Of a stretch of DNA of 64,000 bases, positions 1 to 8,067 are shown piece by piece. Origin of the DNA: FEB-7 sp963698265 (GTDB taxonomy: Bacteria > Pseudomonadota > Gammaproteobacteria > Burkholderiales > Usitatibacteraceae); the NCBI GenBank assembly GCA_963698265.1, contig CAVOQC010000001.1, forward strand, positions 124,001 through 188,000, written 5' to 3'. A model generated the notes under the pieces. It did not search any database, had not been told where the DNA came from, and was given only the letters and a program-made list of their open reading frames with translations. Position 1 is the first letter of the stretch. Every line of letters begins with the position of its first letter. Both the position numbers and the translations under genes were made by a program.

Positions 1-1501
1 CCGCCGCTTCCGCCCTGGCAAAGGCATCGCGATATCTTCCCGCGAGGTAGTAGGCAAGCGGAAGAATGATGTCATCCAGGCTGGGGTCGAAACGGAGCAC
101 CGTCTCGAGAACGTCGATCCCCTCCTGCGTCCTGCCAAGCCAGACCAGCGCTGCGGCCCGTGAATAGAGCGCCACGGTGTCGCTCGGGTTGAGCGCGATG
201 GCGCGGTCGGATTCGGCAAGCGCCTGGTCGAGATCGCCCTTCTGGGCATACATCCGCGAGAGCTGGGCGTGGGCGCGGGCGTGGGCGCCCGTGCCGTCGA
301 GGCTCAGTGCCTTGCGCGCGAAGCCCTCGACGCGACGCATGGCCTCTTCGGGAAACTCCACCCAACCCTGGTCCGCGCGCCGAAACTCGGCGTGGGCAAG
401 TGCCACGTAGGCTTCGGCGTAATCGGGCTCGAGTTGAACCGCCCGGGCGAGCAGCTCGCGCGCCTGGCGGTTGGTGTCCCGGGTCACGCGATAGATCAGC
501 GCGCGCGCCCGCAGCACGAGATCGTGGGCCTCGAGGTTTTCCACGGGCCGTGAGGAAGCGCGCTCCCGCTCCACCCGGCTCACCTTGACCGCCAGGGCCC
601 CGACGATGTTCGTCGCGATGCGGTCCTGGATGTCGAACACGTCCTTTCCCTCGCCCTCGTAGCGGTCGGACCAGATCACCGTCCCCTTTTCCGTGTCGCT
701 CAGCTCGACCGCGACCCTGAGCCTTCCGCCGGACTCCCGCACGCTGCCCTGCAGGACGTAGCGCGCGCCCAGTTCGCCGCGAACGTCCTTCGGGGTGGCC
801 GGCCGGATCCGGAAAGGCTGGACGGCAGCGCGCGACATGACCCTCAGGGCGGAATAGCGCCCGAGCGCGGCGATGATGTCCTCCGTCACGCCGTCGCTGA
901 AGTAGTCGCGGGCCGCGTCGCCGCTCAGGTTGGCGAGCGGAAGGACCGCGATCACCGGCCTCGCGTGCGCCGGCCCTCCATCGTTCGCGACCAGCGGCCA
1001 GGACAGGCCGAGCGCCCCGCCGATCTCCGGGAAGCCGCGGATCACGCCTGCGGTGGCGAGGAGGATGGCGACCGCGGCGGCGAGCCAGAGGGCGCGGCGT
1101 CTCGACGGGGCTCGGGGCTTCGCGTCCTTCGCGGTTTCCGCGGGACCCGCTTCCCCGCCGCCGACCGGAGCGAGCAGGCGGTAGCCCCGTTTCGAGATCG
1201 TCTCGATGTACCGGGGGCTGTGGGCCTCGTCGCCCAGCGCCTTGCGCAACTTCGCGATCGCCTGGGTCAGCGCATCATCCCCGACCACCACGCCGGGCCA
1301 CACGGCCGAAAGCAGCGCTTCCCGTCCGACCACGTCCCCCGCCTTCCCCGCGAGGTAGACCAGCACTTCGATCGCCTTCGGCTCCAGGCGAATCGCCTCG
1401 TCGCCGCGCCGCACCTCGTTCAAGGCCGAATCCACGAGCCAATCCCCGACCCGAAGCTCGCGCCTGGCCTGGCCTCTCGTCTCCGGCTTCTGGTTTTCCA
1501 T
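1..1501 (-). CDS. Winged-helix transcriptional regulator with TolB-like and TPR domains (C-terminus cut by window edge)
   Basis: The frame is open from an ATG at 1501 down to the window edge (about 500 codons). Residues ~15-110 look like an OmpR/PhoB-type winged helix (recognition-helix region ending ISKRGYRLLAPV). A single membrane segment follows (~residues 135-155, WLAAAVAILLATAG), then a TolB/FlgO-like domain (PVIAVLPLANLSGDAARDYF) and several TPR units (from ~residue 330). This is the CadC-like architecture in which a membrane-anchored DNA-binding domain is coupled to a sensory C-terminus. It diverges from the serine hydrolase at 1641, which is a plausible target. The ligand cannot be told from sequence. 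The domain calls are firm and the regulated gene is inference. Confidence 0.85.
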   Translation of the reverse strand, partial: MENQKPETRGQARRELRVGDWLVDSALNEVRRGDEAIRLEPKAIEVLVYLAGKAGDVVGREALLSAVWPGVVVGDDALTQAIAKLRKALGDEAHSPRYIETISKRGYRLLAPVGGGEAGPAETAKDAKPRAPSRRRALWLAAAVAILLATAGVIRGFPEIGGALGLSWPLVANDGGPAHARPVIAVLPLANLSGDAARDYFSDGVTEDIIAALGRYSALRVMSRAAVQPFRIRPATPKDVRGELGARYVLQGSVRESGGRLRVAVELSDTEKGTVIWSDRYEGEGKDVFDIQDRIATNIVGALAVKVSRVERERASSRPVENLEAHDLVLRARALIYRVTRDTNRQARELLARAVQLEPDYAEAYVALAHAEFRRADQGWVEFPEEAMRRVEGFARKALSLDGTGAHARAHAQLSRMYAQKGDLDQALAESDRAIALNPSDTVALYSRAAALVWLGRTQEGIDVLETVLRFDPSLDDIILPLAYYLAGRYRDAFARAEAA

Positions 1502-1640
1502 GTCGAAAGCACCGCCAGAAAAGTCGTAATTCCCTGTTTTATAAGCGCAATTATTTGTTCGTCGATCCTTGAGCTTTTCGTCAGTACCTTCTGCCGGCGG
1601 TCTCCTCTGATGCGCCTACACGCATCGCCGGGAGACCGCC
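1502..1640. promoter_or_regulatory. AT-rich divergent promoter region
   Basis: The 139 bp between two divergent genes contain an AT-rich patch (about 1520-1580, around ttttataagcgcaattattt) that contrasts with the GC-rich surroundings. Promoters for both genes must lie here. No convincing -35/-10 pair can be fixed by eye. Confidence 0.35.
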
Positions 1641-2792
1641 GTGAACCTCGCCAGACCCCTTGCCGCCGCCGCCCTCGCCCTCGTCCAGGGCTGCACGCTC
1701 CTGAAAACCGTCGTCCACAATACCGCCGACCTGGACGACTACAAGATCTTTCCCAACCGCTCCGTCGCCACCGCCGAAGCGCCGTCCCGGCTGGGAACGC
1801 TTGCGCGGACCCCCCCCTTCCTCGCGAACCTCCAGGTTCCCGACGAGCGCGGCGCCCTCCACGAGCTGGGCCGGCACCTGGAAGAAACGCGGACCGTCGC
1901 CTTCGTGGTGATGCGCGAAGACCGCATCATCTACGAACGCTACTCCCGCGGCTACGACGAGCGCTCGCTCCTCAATTCCTTCTCCATCGCCAAGGCGATC
2001 GTCGCGACACTCGTCGGCATCGCGCTGGGCGACGGCGTCCTCGCGCTGGACGCCACGGTCGGGACCTACCGGCCCGACCTGGCGGAAACCGCCTACGGCG
2101 CGGTCACGCTGCGAAAGCTCCTCACCATGACTTCCGGCGTCGGGGACGCGCCGTCGTTGCTGCCCGGCCGCGCGCAGTTCTACTACGGCGACGACCTGAA
2201 TGACGTGATCGCGCGATCGGTTCCCGCGCCGGGGCACGAGGATGACTGGCGCTACAGCGAAGCCGACGTGCAGGTGCTCGCGTTCGTGCTCGAGGCCGCG
2301 ACCGGGATGACGCCCTCCGCCTACCTGGCCGAGAAGCTCTGGAAGCCGCTCGGCATGGAATCCGGGGCGCTCTGGGCGCTCGACCGGGAAGGAGGCTCGG
2401 AAAAGGCCTTCTGCTGCATCAGCGCCCGCGCCCGCGATTTCGCCCGCTTCGGCCGCCTGTATCTCGACGCCGGACGATGGAATGGAGCCCAGGTCGTTCC
2501 CGAGCCCTGGGCGGCTCGCCGCGTGCTGCACGGCATCCGCACGAAGGACGGCTACCGCCACCAGCACCTCTGGTGGACGCCGCCGGCGAGCCAGGGCGAC
2601 TTCTACGCCTATGGCCACCAGGGCCAGTACGTCTACGTGGACCCGGAGTCGCGCACGGTCATCGTCAAGTTCAGCGAAGCAGACCGTGAAGACCCGGTCG
2701 GGATGTTCCGGACGATCACGGCTTCGCTGCGCTCGCCCGCGAATCTCGCGCAGATCGACCAGATCGACGCGATGGCGGTCGCGGCGCGCTGA
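1641..2792 (+). CDS. Beta-lactamase-fold serine hydrolase (class C / 6-aminohexanoate-dimer hydrolase type)
   Basis: 383 codons from a GTG start. An N-terminal hydrophobic stretch ends at LALVQGC, a weak lipobox, so it may be an exported lipoprotein. The catalytic S-x-x-K is SIAK at residues 115-118. The second motif is Tyr205-Ser-Glu, where the family usually has Y-x-N. The third motif (KTG equivalent) is G-H-Q-G at 325-328, the H-x-G form typical of esterases and amide hydrolases rather than true beta-lactamases. The likely role is hydrolysis of a small ester or amide outside the cytoplasm; the substrate is unknown. It is divergent from the membrane-bound wHTH regulator, which may control it. 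Confidence 0.85.
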   Translation: MNLARPLAAAALALVQGCTLLKTVVHNTADLDDYKIFPNRSVATAEAPSRLGTLARTPPFLANLQVPDERGALHELGRHLEETRTVAFVVMREDRIIYERYSRGYDERSLLNSFSIAKAIVATLVGIALGDGVLALDATVGTYRPDLAETAYGAVTLRKLLTMTSGVGDAPSLLPGRAQFYYGDDLNDVIARSVPAPGHEDDWRYSEADVQVLAFVLEAATGMTPSAYLAEKLWKPLGMESGALWALDREGGSEKAFCCISARARDFARFGRLYLDAGRWNGAQVVPEPWAARRVLHGIRTKDGYRHQHLWWTPPASQGDFYAYGHQGQYVYVDPESRTVIVKFSEADREDPVGMFRTITASLRSPANLAQIDQIDAMAVAAR

Positions 2793-2798
2793 AGCCCT

Positions 2799-2818
2799 CC
2801 GGTCCCGGCGCCGACCGG
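2799..2818. terminator. GC-rich hairpin between convergent genes
   Basis: Perfect 6-bp stem CCGGTC/GACCGG around the self-complementary loop CCGGCGCC, lying in the 37 bp between the ends of the serine hydrolase (+) and hutG (-). No T-run follows on either strand, so intrinsic terminator function is only suggested by position. Confidence 0.3.
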
Positions 2819-2829
2819 TCCGCCGTGTC

Positions 2830-3777
2830 CTAGCGCGAGAGCCGCGCCACAAGCCTCGCCGCGACCCGCGCCGTCCGGCCGTCGAGGTCGAAGGCGGGGT
2901 TCAGTTCCGCGATGTCCGCCAGCGCGAACTTGCCGCTCTCCACCACGTCGCCCACGATCGCCTCGACGAGCTCCAGCGCCACGCCGCGCGCCGCCGGCGC
3001 CGAGACGCCCGGGGCCACGGCCGCGGGCAGTGCGTCCAGGTCGATGGACAGGTGCACGCGATCGACGCCCTGCACGAACGCGGCGAGTTGCGCGCGCGTT
3101 TCGCCATGGCTCTCGGCTCCCATTTCGGTGTCCAGGCGCAACTCGGCGCCCAGGCGCCGCGCCGTGTCGAAGAGCGCGCGCGTGTTGGAATCCTCGCTTA
3201 CGCCGAGGCACAGGTAGCGGAACGGGCGGCCGGCTGCCGCGCAATGCTCGGCGATCTCGCGAAAGGGCGTGCCCGAGGTCGCGCGTTCCCCGGCCCGCAG
3301 GTCGAAGTGCGCATCGACGTTCACCACGCCGATCGTCCCGCCCGAGGAGGTCACGTGCCGCGCGAGCCCGGAGAAGCTCCCGAAGGCGAGCTCGTGCCCG
3401 CCGCCCAGCACGATCACGCGATGGCCTTCGTCGAGCAGGTCCGCGACCGTGCCGGCGAGGAACGCCTGCCCGCCCTCGAGGTCTTCGCCGGCCTCGTCCA
3501 CGCGCACGTCGCCCGCGTCCCACACGGGCAGCTCCTGGTGCCACGCGAGGTTCGCGAGGACGCGCCGGATGGCCACCGGCCCCTCGGCCGCGCCGGGACG
3601 CCCGTGGTTCCTGCGCACGCCCAGGTCGCAGGCGAATCCGACGAGTGCCACGCCGCGGGTCGAGCCGCGCAGCCACGGCTTCACGTGCTGGTGCCAGCGC
3701 GTGGCATCACCTGCCTCCCCGGCATCCACGCGGCCGCGCCAGAGGGCCGGATCAGTGGGTTGCAGTTCGAAGGACAT
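2830..3777 (-). CDS. hutG: Formimidoylglutamase (arginase family), last step of histidine degradation
   Basis: 315 aa from the ATG at 3777 (MSFELQPTDPALWRGRVD). A longer in-frame start lies upstream but would run far into hutI. The binuclear Mn2+ ligands of the ureohydrolase fold are visible: GGGHE, D-A-H-F-D in VVNVDAHFDLR, and SIDLDALP. The enzyme splits N-formimidoyl-L-glutamate to glutamate and formamide. It overlaps the 3' end of hutI by 26 bp and is the last gene of the hut operon. Its presence, with no HutF deiminase seen, implies the direct formamide-releasing branch. The arginase family also includes agmatinase, but the context settles the assignment. Confidence 0.93.
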   Translation of the reverse strand: MSFELQPTDPALWRGRVDAGEAGDATRWHQHVKPWLRGSTRGVALVGFACDLGVRRNHGRPGAAEGPVAIRRVLANLAWHQELPVWDAGDVRVDEAGEDLEGGQAFLAGTVADLLDEGHRVIVLGGGHELAFGSFSGLARHVTSSGGTIGVVNVDAHFDLRAGERATSGTPFREIAEHCAAAGRPFRYLCLGVSEDSNTRALFDTARRLGAELRLDTEMGAESHGETRAQLAAFVQGVDRVHLSIDLDALPAAVAPGVSAPAARGVALELVEAIVGDVVESGKFALADIAELNPAFDLDGRTARVAARLVARLSR

Positions 3778-5002
3778 GGCTTTCCTCCCCGGCGACGAAG
3801 GTGTGCACGAGCGCATTGAACCCGAGGTGTGCGGCGAGCCCGGCGGGATGGTCGAGCGCCCAGGCGGCGAGATCGGCGCGTTGGCCCACGGCGAGTCTTC
3901 CGCGGTCGGCGAGGCCGAGGGCGCGCGCGCCCACGTGGGTCGCGCCGCGCAGCGCCTCGGCGGGCGTAAGCCGGAAGTGCGTGCAGGCGAGGCTCATCGC
4001 CGCGAGGAGCGAGGCCACGGGGGAGGTTCCGGGATTGAGATCGGTCGCGACCGCCATCGGCACGCCCGCCGCGCGGAGCTGCTCGATGGGCGGCGCGCGC
4101 GTCTCGCGCAGGAAATGAAACGCGCCGGGCAGCAGCACCGCCACGGTGCCCGAGCGCGCCATCGCGCCGATGCCCTCAGGCGAGAGCCACTCGAGATGAT
4201 CCGCGGAGAGCCCCCGGTAGCGCGCGGCGAGCGCGGCACCTCCCTGGTCCGAGAGCTGCTCGGCGTGGAGCTTTACCGGCAGGCCGAGTGCGGCGGCTGC
4301 TTCGAAGAGGCGCGTGACCTGCGCGGGCGTGAAGCCGATCGTCTCGCAGAAGGCGTCCACCGCATCGACCAACCCCTCGGCCGCGAGGGCCGGCAGCATG
4401 TCGGCGACGAGATGGTCGATGTAGGCATCGGCACGGCCTGCGTACTCCGGCGGCAGGGCGTGCGCGCCGAGAAAAGCGGTGCGCACCGTGCGGCCGGACT
4501 CCCGGCCGAGTGCGCGGGCCACACGCAGCATCTTCGCCTCGCTCTCCCGGTCGAGCCCGTAGCCGGACTTGATTTCCACCGTGGTCACGCCATCGGCGCA
4601 GAGGCTCGCGAAGCGCGGGCGGCTCTGGGACAGGAGTTGCGACTCGCTCGCCGCCCGCGTGGCCCGCACGGTGGAAGCGATGCCGCCACCCGCGCGCGCG
4701 ATCTCCTCGTAACTCGCGCCCTCCAGGCGGCGCTCGAACTCCCCGTAGCGGTTTCCCGCGTAAACGAGATGCGTGTGGCAATCGACCAGGCCCGGCGTCA
4801 CCAGCGCGCCCGCGAGGTCCACTTCGCGCAGCACGTCCCCGGCGGGCAGCGCGGACTCCGGGCCCACCCAGGCAATGACGCCGTCGCGTGCCGCGAGTGC
4901 GCCCTGCTCCACCAGCCTCCAACCGGTTTCGCCCGCGAGCGTGACGAGCCGCGCGTTGCGCAGCAGCAGGTCGGCATCGAGTCGGGCCGTCACGCGCGTC
5001 AT
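3752..5002 (-). CDS. hutI: Imidazolonepropionase
   Basis: 416 aa, a normal length. It is a metal-dependent amidohydrolase that opens 4-imidazolone-5-propanoate to N-formimidoylglutamate. The metal-binding H-x-H is in VDCHTHLVYAGNR, further ligands are in KLHAEQLSD and SADHLEWL, and the late Asp is in ATDLNPGTSP. The start ATG at 5002 lies 5 bp after the hutU stop, and the 3' end overlaps hutG. It is therefore part of one tightly coupled transcript hutU-hutI-hutG. Confidence 0.95.
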   Translation of the reverse strand: MTRVTARLDADLLLRNARLVTLAGETGWRLVEQGALAARDGVIAWVGPESALPAGDVLREVDLAGALVTPGLVDCHTHLVYAGNRYGEFERRLEGASYEEIARAGGGIASTVRATRAASESQLLSQSRPRFASLCADGVTTVEIKSGYGLDRESEAKMLRVARALGRESGRTVRTAFLGAHALPPEYAGRADAYIDHLVADMLPALAAEGLVDAVDAFCETIGFTPAQVTRLFEAAAALGLPVKLHAEQLSDQGGAALAARYRGLSADHLEWLSPEGIGAMARSGTVAVLLPGAFHFLRETRAPPIEQLRAAGVPMAVATDLNPGTSPVASLLAAMSLACTHFRLTPAEALRGATHVGARALGLADRGRLAVGQRADLAAWALDHPAGLAAHLGFNALVHTFVAGEESHVLRTATH

Positions 5003-5007
5003 CGGTT

Positions 5008-6705
5008 TCAGCCGCCCAGCATCGGGAGCTTGAGGCCCGCCGCCTTCGCGGTCTCGATCGCGAGCGGGTAGCCCGCATCGGCGTGGCGCATGACGCCGCT
5101 CGCCGGGTCGTTGAAGAGCACGCGCGCCAGTCGCCGGTCCGCGGCCTCGCTGCCGTCGGCGACGATCACGAGCCCGGCGTGCTGCGCGAAGCCCATGCCC
5201 ACGCCGCCGCCGTGGTGGATCGACACCCAGGTGGCACCACTTGCGGTGTTGAGGAGCGCATTGAGGAAAGCCCAGTCGGACACCGCATCGGAGCCGTCGC
5301 GCATCGCCTCGGTCTCGCGGTTCGGGCTCGCGACCGAGCCGGTGTCCAGGTGATCGCGCCCGATCACGATGGGCGCCTTGAGCTCCCCCGTGCGCACCAT
5401 CTCGTTGAAGGCGAGGCCCAGGCGAAACCGGTCGTTCACGCCCACCCAGCAGATGCGCGCCGGCAAGCCCTGGAACGCGATCCGTTCGCGCGCCATGTCC
5501 AGCCAGTGGTGCAGGTCCGCATCGTCGGGCAGCAACTCCTTCACTTTCGCGTCGGTGCGGTAGATGTCCTCCGGGTCGCCGGAGAGCGCCACCCAGCGGA
5601 ACGGCCCCTTGCCCTCGCAGAAGAGCGGCCGGACATAGGCGGGAACGAATCCGGGGAAGTCGAAGGCGTTCGCCACACCCATCTCGAGCGCCATCTGGCG
5701 GATGTTGTTGCCGTAATCGAGGGTCGCCGCACCGCGCGCCTGCAGTGCCAGCATCGCCTCCACCTGGTGCGCCATGGATTGCTTGGCCGGCTGCACGATG
5801 GCCTGCGGGTCGCTTTGCTGGAGTTCGCGCCACCGGGCCACGGTCCAGCCCTGGGGCAGGTATCCGTGCACCGGGTCGTGGGCAGAGGTCTGGTCGGTGA
5901 CCACGTCGGGCGTGATGCCGCGGCGCACGAGTTCCGCGAAGACGTCCGCCGCGTTGCCGAGAAGCCCCACGGACACGGGCTTGCCGCCCTTTCGCGCCGC
6001 CTCGACAAGGCCGAGCGCCTCGTCCAGCGTCGCGGCCTCGCGGTCGAGATAGCGGGTCTTCAGCCGCATGGCGATGCGCGTCTCGTCGCATTCCACCGCG
6101 AGCATCGAGTACCCCGCCATCGTCGCCGCGAGCGGCTGCGCGCCGCCCATGCCCCCCAGCCCACCAGTGAGGATCCAGCGCCCCGCGGCCTTGCCGCCGA
6201 AGTGCTGCTTCGCGACCGCCACGAAGGTCTCGTAGGTGCCCTGCACGATGCCCTGGCTCGCGATGTAGATCCACGAGCCCGCGGTCATCTGGCCGAACAT
6301 CATGAGCCCCTTGCGGTCGAGCTCGTTGAAGTGCTCCCACGTCGCCCAGTGCGGCACGAGATTGGAATTGGCGATGAGAACCCGCGGCGCGTCGGCGTGG
6401 GTGCGGAAGACGCCCACGGGCTTGCCGCTCTGGACGAGGAGCGTCTCGTCGTCGCCCAGCGTACGCAGCGTGGCGAGGATCGCGTCGAAGCACGCCCAGT
6501 TGCGCGCCGCCCGCCCGATGCCGCCGTAGACGACGAGCGACTCCGGGTGCTCCGCCACTTCGGGATCGAGGTTGTTCTGGATCATCCGGTAGGCGGCCTC
6601 GGTGAGCCAGCTCCTGCACGTTATCTCGGTGCCTCGCGGCGCGCGGATGCGGCGCGTCGTGTCGACGCGGGGGTCGGTGGCCGGGGTCGCGTTCAGGTCG
6701 TTCAT
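5008..6705 (-). CDS. hutU: Urocanate hydratase
   Basis: 565 aa, the usual urocanase length. It converts urocanate to imidazolonepropionate using tightly bound NAD+. The glycine-rich GGLGGMGGAQPLAAT segment and the catalytic Cys419 (GLPARICWVGVNDRFR) are present. The ATG at 6705 is preceded by AGGAG at good spacing. A longer in-frame reading reaches into the composite repeat and is rejected. Unlike the rest of the operon, hutU is separated from the gene before it (hutC) by 666 bp filled by the composite repeat. It may therefore have its own promoter; a near-palindrome CTTGGTACCGAG lies at 6719-6730. Confidence 0.96.
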   Translation of the reverse strand: MNDLNATPATDPRVDTTRRIRAPRGTEITCRSWLTEAAYRMIQNNLDPEVAEHPESLVVYGGIGRAARNWACFDAILATLRTLGDDETLLVQSGKPVGVFRTHADAPRVLIANSNLVPHWATWEHFNELDRKGLMMFGQMTAGSWIYIASQGIVQGTYETFVAVAKQHFGGKAAGRWILTGGLGGMGGAQPLAATMAGYSMLAVECDETRIAMRLKTRYLDREAATLDEALGLVEAARKGGKPVSVGLLGNAADVFAELVRRGITPDVVTDQTSAHDPVHGYLPQGWTVARWRELQQSDPQAIVQPAKQSMAHQVEAMLALQARGAATLDYGNNIRQMALEMGVANAFDFPGFVPAYVRPLFCEGKGPFRWVALSGDPEDIYRTDAKVKELLPDDADLHHWLDMARERIAFQGLPARICWVGVNDRFRLGLAFNEMVRTGELKAPIVIGRDHLDTGSVASPNRETEAMRDGSDAVSDWAFLNALLNTASGATWVSIHHGGGVGMGFAQHAGLVIVADGSEAADRRLARVLFNDPASGVMRHADAGYPLAIETAKAAGLKLPMLGG

Positions 6706-6763
6706 GTTCGATTCGCTCCTTGGTACCGAGTCGTCGATCGCATTGGTCGGACCGTTGATGCCG

Positions 6764-6955
6764 GGAGGCGGCGGGAGAAGTCGATGCGGATCCTGGGCAC
6801 GCAAGCGTGACCGTCGGATGGGTGCCCGGAAATCCGGGGCCAGGCAACACACGCCAGGCCCCGGATTTCCACCCATCTACAGACGGGGGCGCTTTGCTGC
6901 CCCGTCCGCGACGGTCGCGTGCCAAGGATCCGCATCGACTTCTCCCGCCGCCTCC
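6764..6955 (+). repeat. Hairpin cassette A
   Basis: Outer arms 6764-6802 and 6917-6955 are 39-bp inverted repeats with a single mismatch, extended inward by GACCGTCG/CGACGGTC. Inside lie two more hairpins. The first is at 6817-6877: arms gatgggt and ggaaatccggggcc with loop AACACAC. The second is at 6882-6906 (gacgggg/ccccgtc). The predicted fold is a three-way junction. Shared core words are CCTGGGC, GCGTGACCGTCG, AACACAC, ACCCAT and GGTCGCG. Confidence 0.88.
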
Positions 6956-7100
6956 CCTTCGCGCTCCGTGGAAACGGCGTCGAGTGGTCGAACGGCGGAC
7001 CATGCACGTTCGATGCCGAGGTGGTCAGGGCGCCGATCACCGAGACACCGCAACGTGCGCGTCCGCAGCCCGATGCGCCACGCCGCCCAGCAGCAGGGGC

Positions 7101-7287
7101 CGGGGATGGCAGAAGCGTTTCCAACTCCTTGGCTCGCGACCGTCGGGATGGCACAGCGAAGCGGCGCCATCCGCCAATGGGTAAGAAATCGGGGCCTGGC
7201 GTGTGTTGCCTGGCCCCGATTTCTTGGGCACCCATTCGACGGTCACGCTTGCGAGCCCAGGAGTTGGAAACGCTTCTGACATCCCCG
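7101..7287 (-). repeat. Hairpin cassette B
   Basis: Same design as cassette A but on the minus strand. Outer arms begin CGGGGATG at 7101 and end CATCCCCG at 7287, with about two mismatches over roughly 37 bp. The inner hairpin arms are built on AAGAAATCGGGGCC with the same AACACAC loop read on the minus strand. The outer-arm sequence differs from A and from C, yet still pairs within itself. Confidence 0.88.
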
Positions 7288-7371
7288 ACCGCCTCCCCTT
7301 CGTCGCTTCCCGCAGCGCGCAGCGTCGCATCTGCGCATTGGCCCGCTATCCCCGCGACATGGACACGCATA

Positions 7372-8067
7372 TCAGAACCGCCCCGTGAACTGGTGCCGGT
7401 TGCCGGGATGCCACAGCCGCGCGGCCGAGGCCACGCGCCCGCGGGACCAGGTGCGCCGGCGAAGCAGCAGGCAGGGCTCGTCGCGGCCCATGGCGAGGCG
7501 CCGGCGCGTCTCCGCGTCGGGCTGGCGCGCCTCGATGCCGTATTCCACCTGCTCCAGCGGTGCCGCGCGCGTGAGGTACTCGTTGGGCGTCGTGCGCGTG
7601 AAGTCCTGTGCGAGGAAATCGGGGGCGAGCGCGGGGTTCACCCAGCGCTCCTCGAGCTGGCGCGGCACGCCGTCGTCGCGGTGCAGGAGCCGGGAATGGA
7701 AAAGCCGGGCGCCGCGCTTCACGCCCATCAGCACGGCAAGTGCCGCATCGGCCGCGGACCTCTCGAGCAGCAGGACCTCGGTCTCATGGCGACGCCCGCT
7801 GGCGGCGATCTCGTCGGCGATGCTGCGGATCTCGACCACCGTCGCATGGTGGCGCGGAGGGGCGACGAAGGTGCCGGCGCCCTTGACGCGCACGACGACC
7901 TGCGCGGCGACGAGCTCGCGCAGCGCGCGGCCCACGGTCATGCGCGCCACACCGAAGCGTTCGCAAAGCTCCGCTTCCGACGGAACCCGGTCGCCCTCGA
8001 CCCAGCGGCCCGCGCGGATCTTCGCGAGCACGTGGTCGTGGATCTTCTTCCAGGCCGGGGCGGTCAC
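7372..8067 (-). CDS. hutC: GntR-family (HutC subfamily) histidine-utilisation repressor
   Basis: 231 aa from a GTG at 8067. The N-terminal winged helix (residues ~8-72) carries the GntR signature VPSEAELCERFGVARMTVGR. The C-terminus is a UTRA ligand-binding domain, expected to sense urocanate. GTG overlaps the hutH stop (GTGA), so hutC is translationally coupled to hutH and autoregulated with it. The presumed operator TGTCTAGACA lies just upstream of hutH (9615-9624). The 3' end borders the composite repeat, so hutU may not be fully co-regulated. Confidence 0.93.
   Translation of the reverse strand: MTAPAWKKIHDHVLAKIRAGRWVEGDRVPSEAELCERFGVARMTVGRALRELVAAQVVVRVKGAGTFVAPPRHHATVVEIRSIADEIAASGRRHETEVLLLERSAADAALAVLMGVKRGARLFHSRLLHRDDGVPRQLEERWVNPALAPDFLAQDFTRTTPNEYLTRAAPLEQVEYGIEARQPDAETRRRLAMGRDEPCLLLRRRTWSRGRVASAARLWHPGNRHQFTGRF

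Larger units (their letters stand above)
6764..7287. repeat. Composite palindromic repeat, copy 1 (cassettes A and B in inverted array)
   Basis: A 524-bp element in the hutC-hutU gap. Cassette A (6764-6955) and cassette B (7101-7287) are related and point in opposite directions, separated by a 145-bp spacer. A second copy lies at 30173-30708 in the opposite orientation: A matches cassette D there and B matches cassette C. The spacer edge next to A (GCGCTCCGTGGA at 6961-6972, CGGCGTCGAGT at 6975-6985) recurs on the minus strand at 30502-30513 and about 30489-30499. No credible protein is encoded. It could be a non-autonomous mobile element or a structured RNA. Confidence 0.85.

Noticed and set aside
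6764..6955. CRISPR or tRNA-like element
   Set aside because: There is no direct repeat-spacer periodicity, and although the fold has several arms it lacks T-loop, anticodon and CCA features.
3752..7003. A 1083-codon open frame through hutI and beyond
   Set aside because: It is the hutI frame extended upstream with no stop because of high GC; only the part from 5002 matches HutI, the rest is antisense-like low-complexity Arg/Gly sequence over hutU.
6706..7371. Short open frames in the composite repeat (similar peptides appear in each copy)
   Set aside because: Peptide similarity follows from the shared DNA palindromes; the frames run through both arms and have no ribosome-binding sites.
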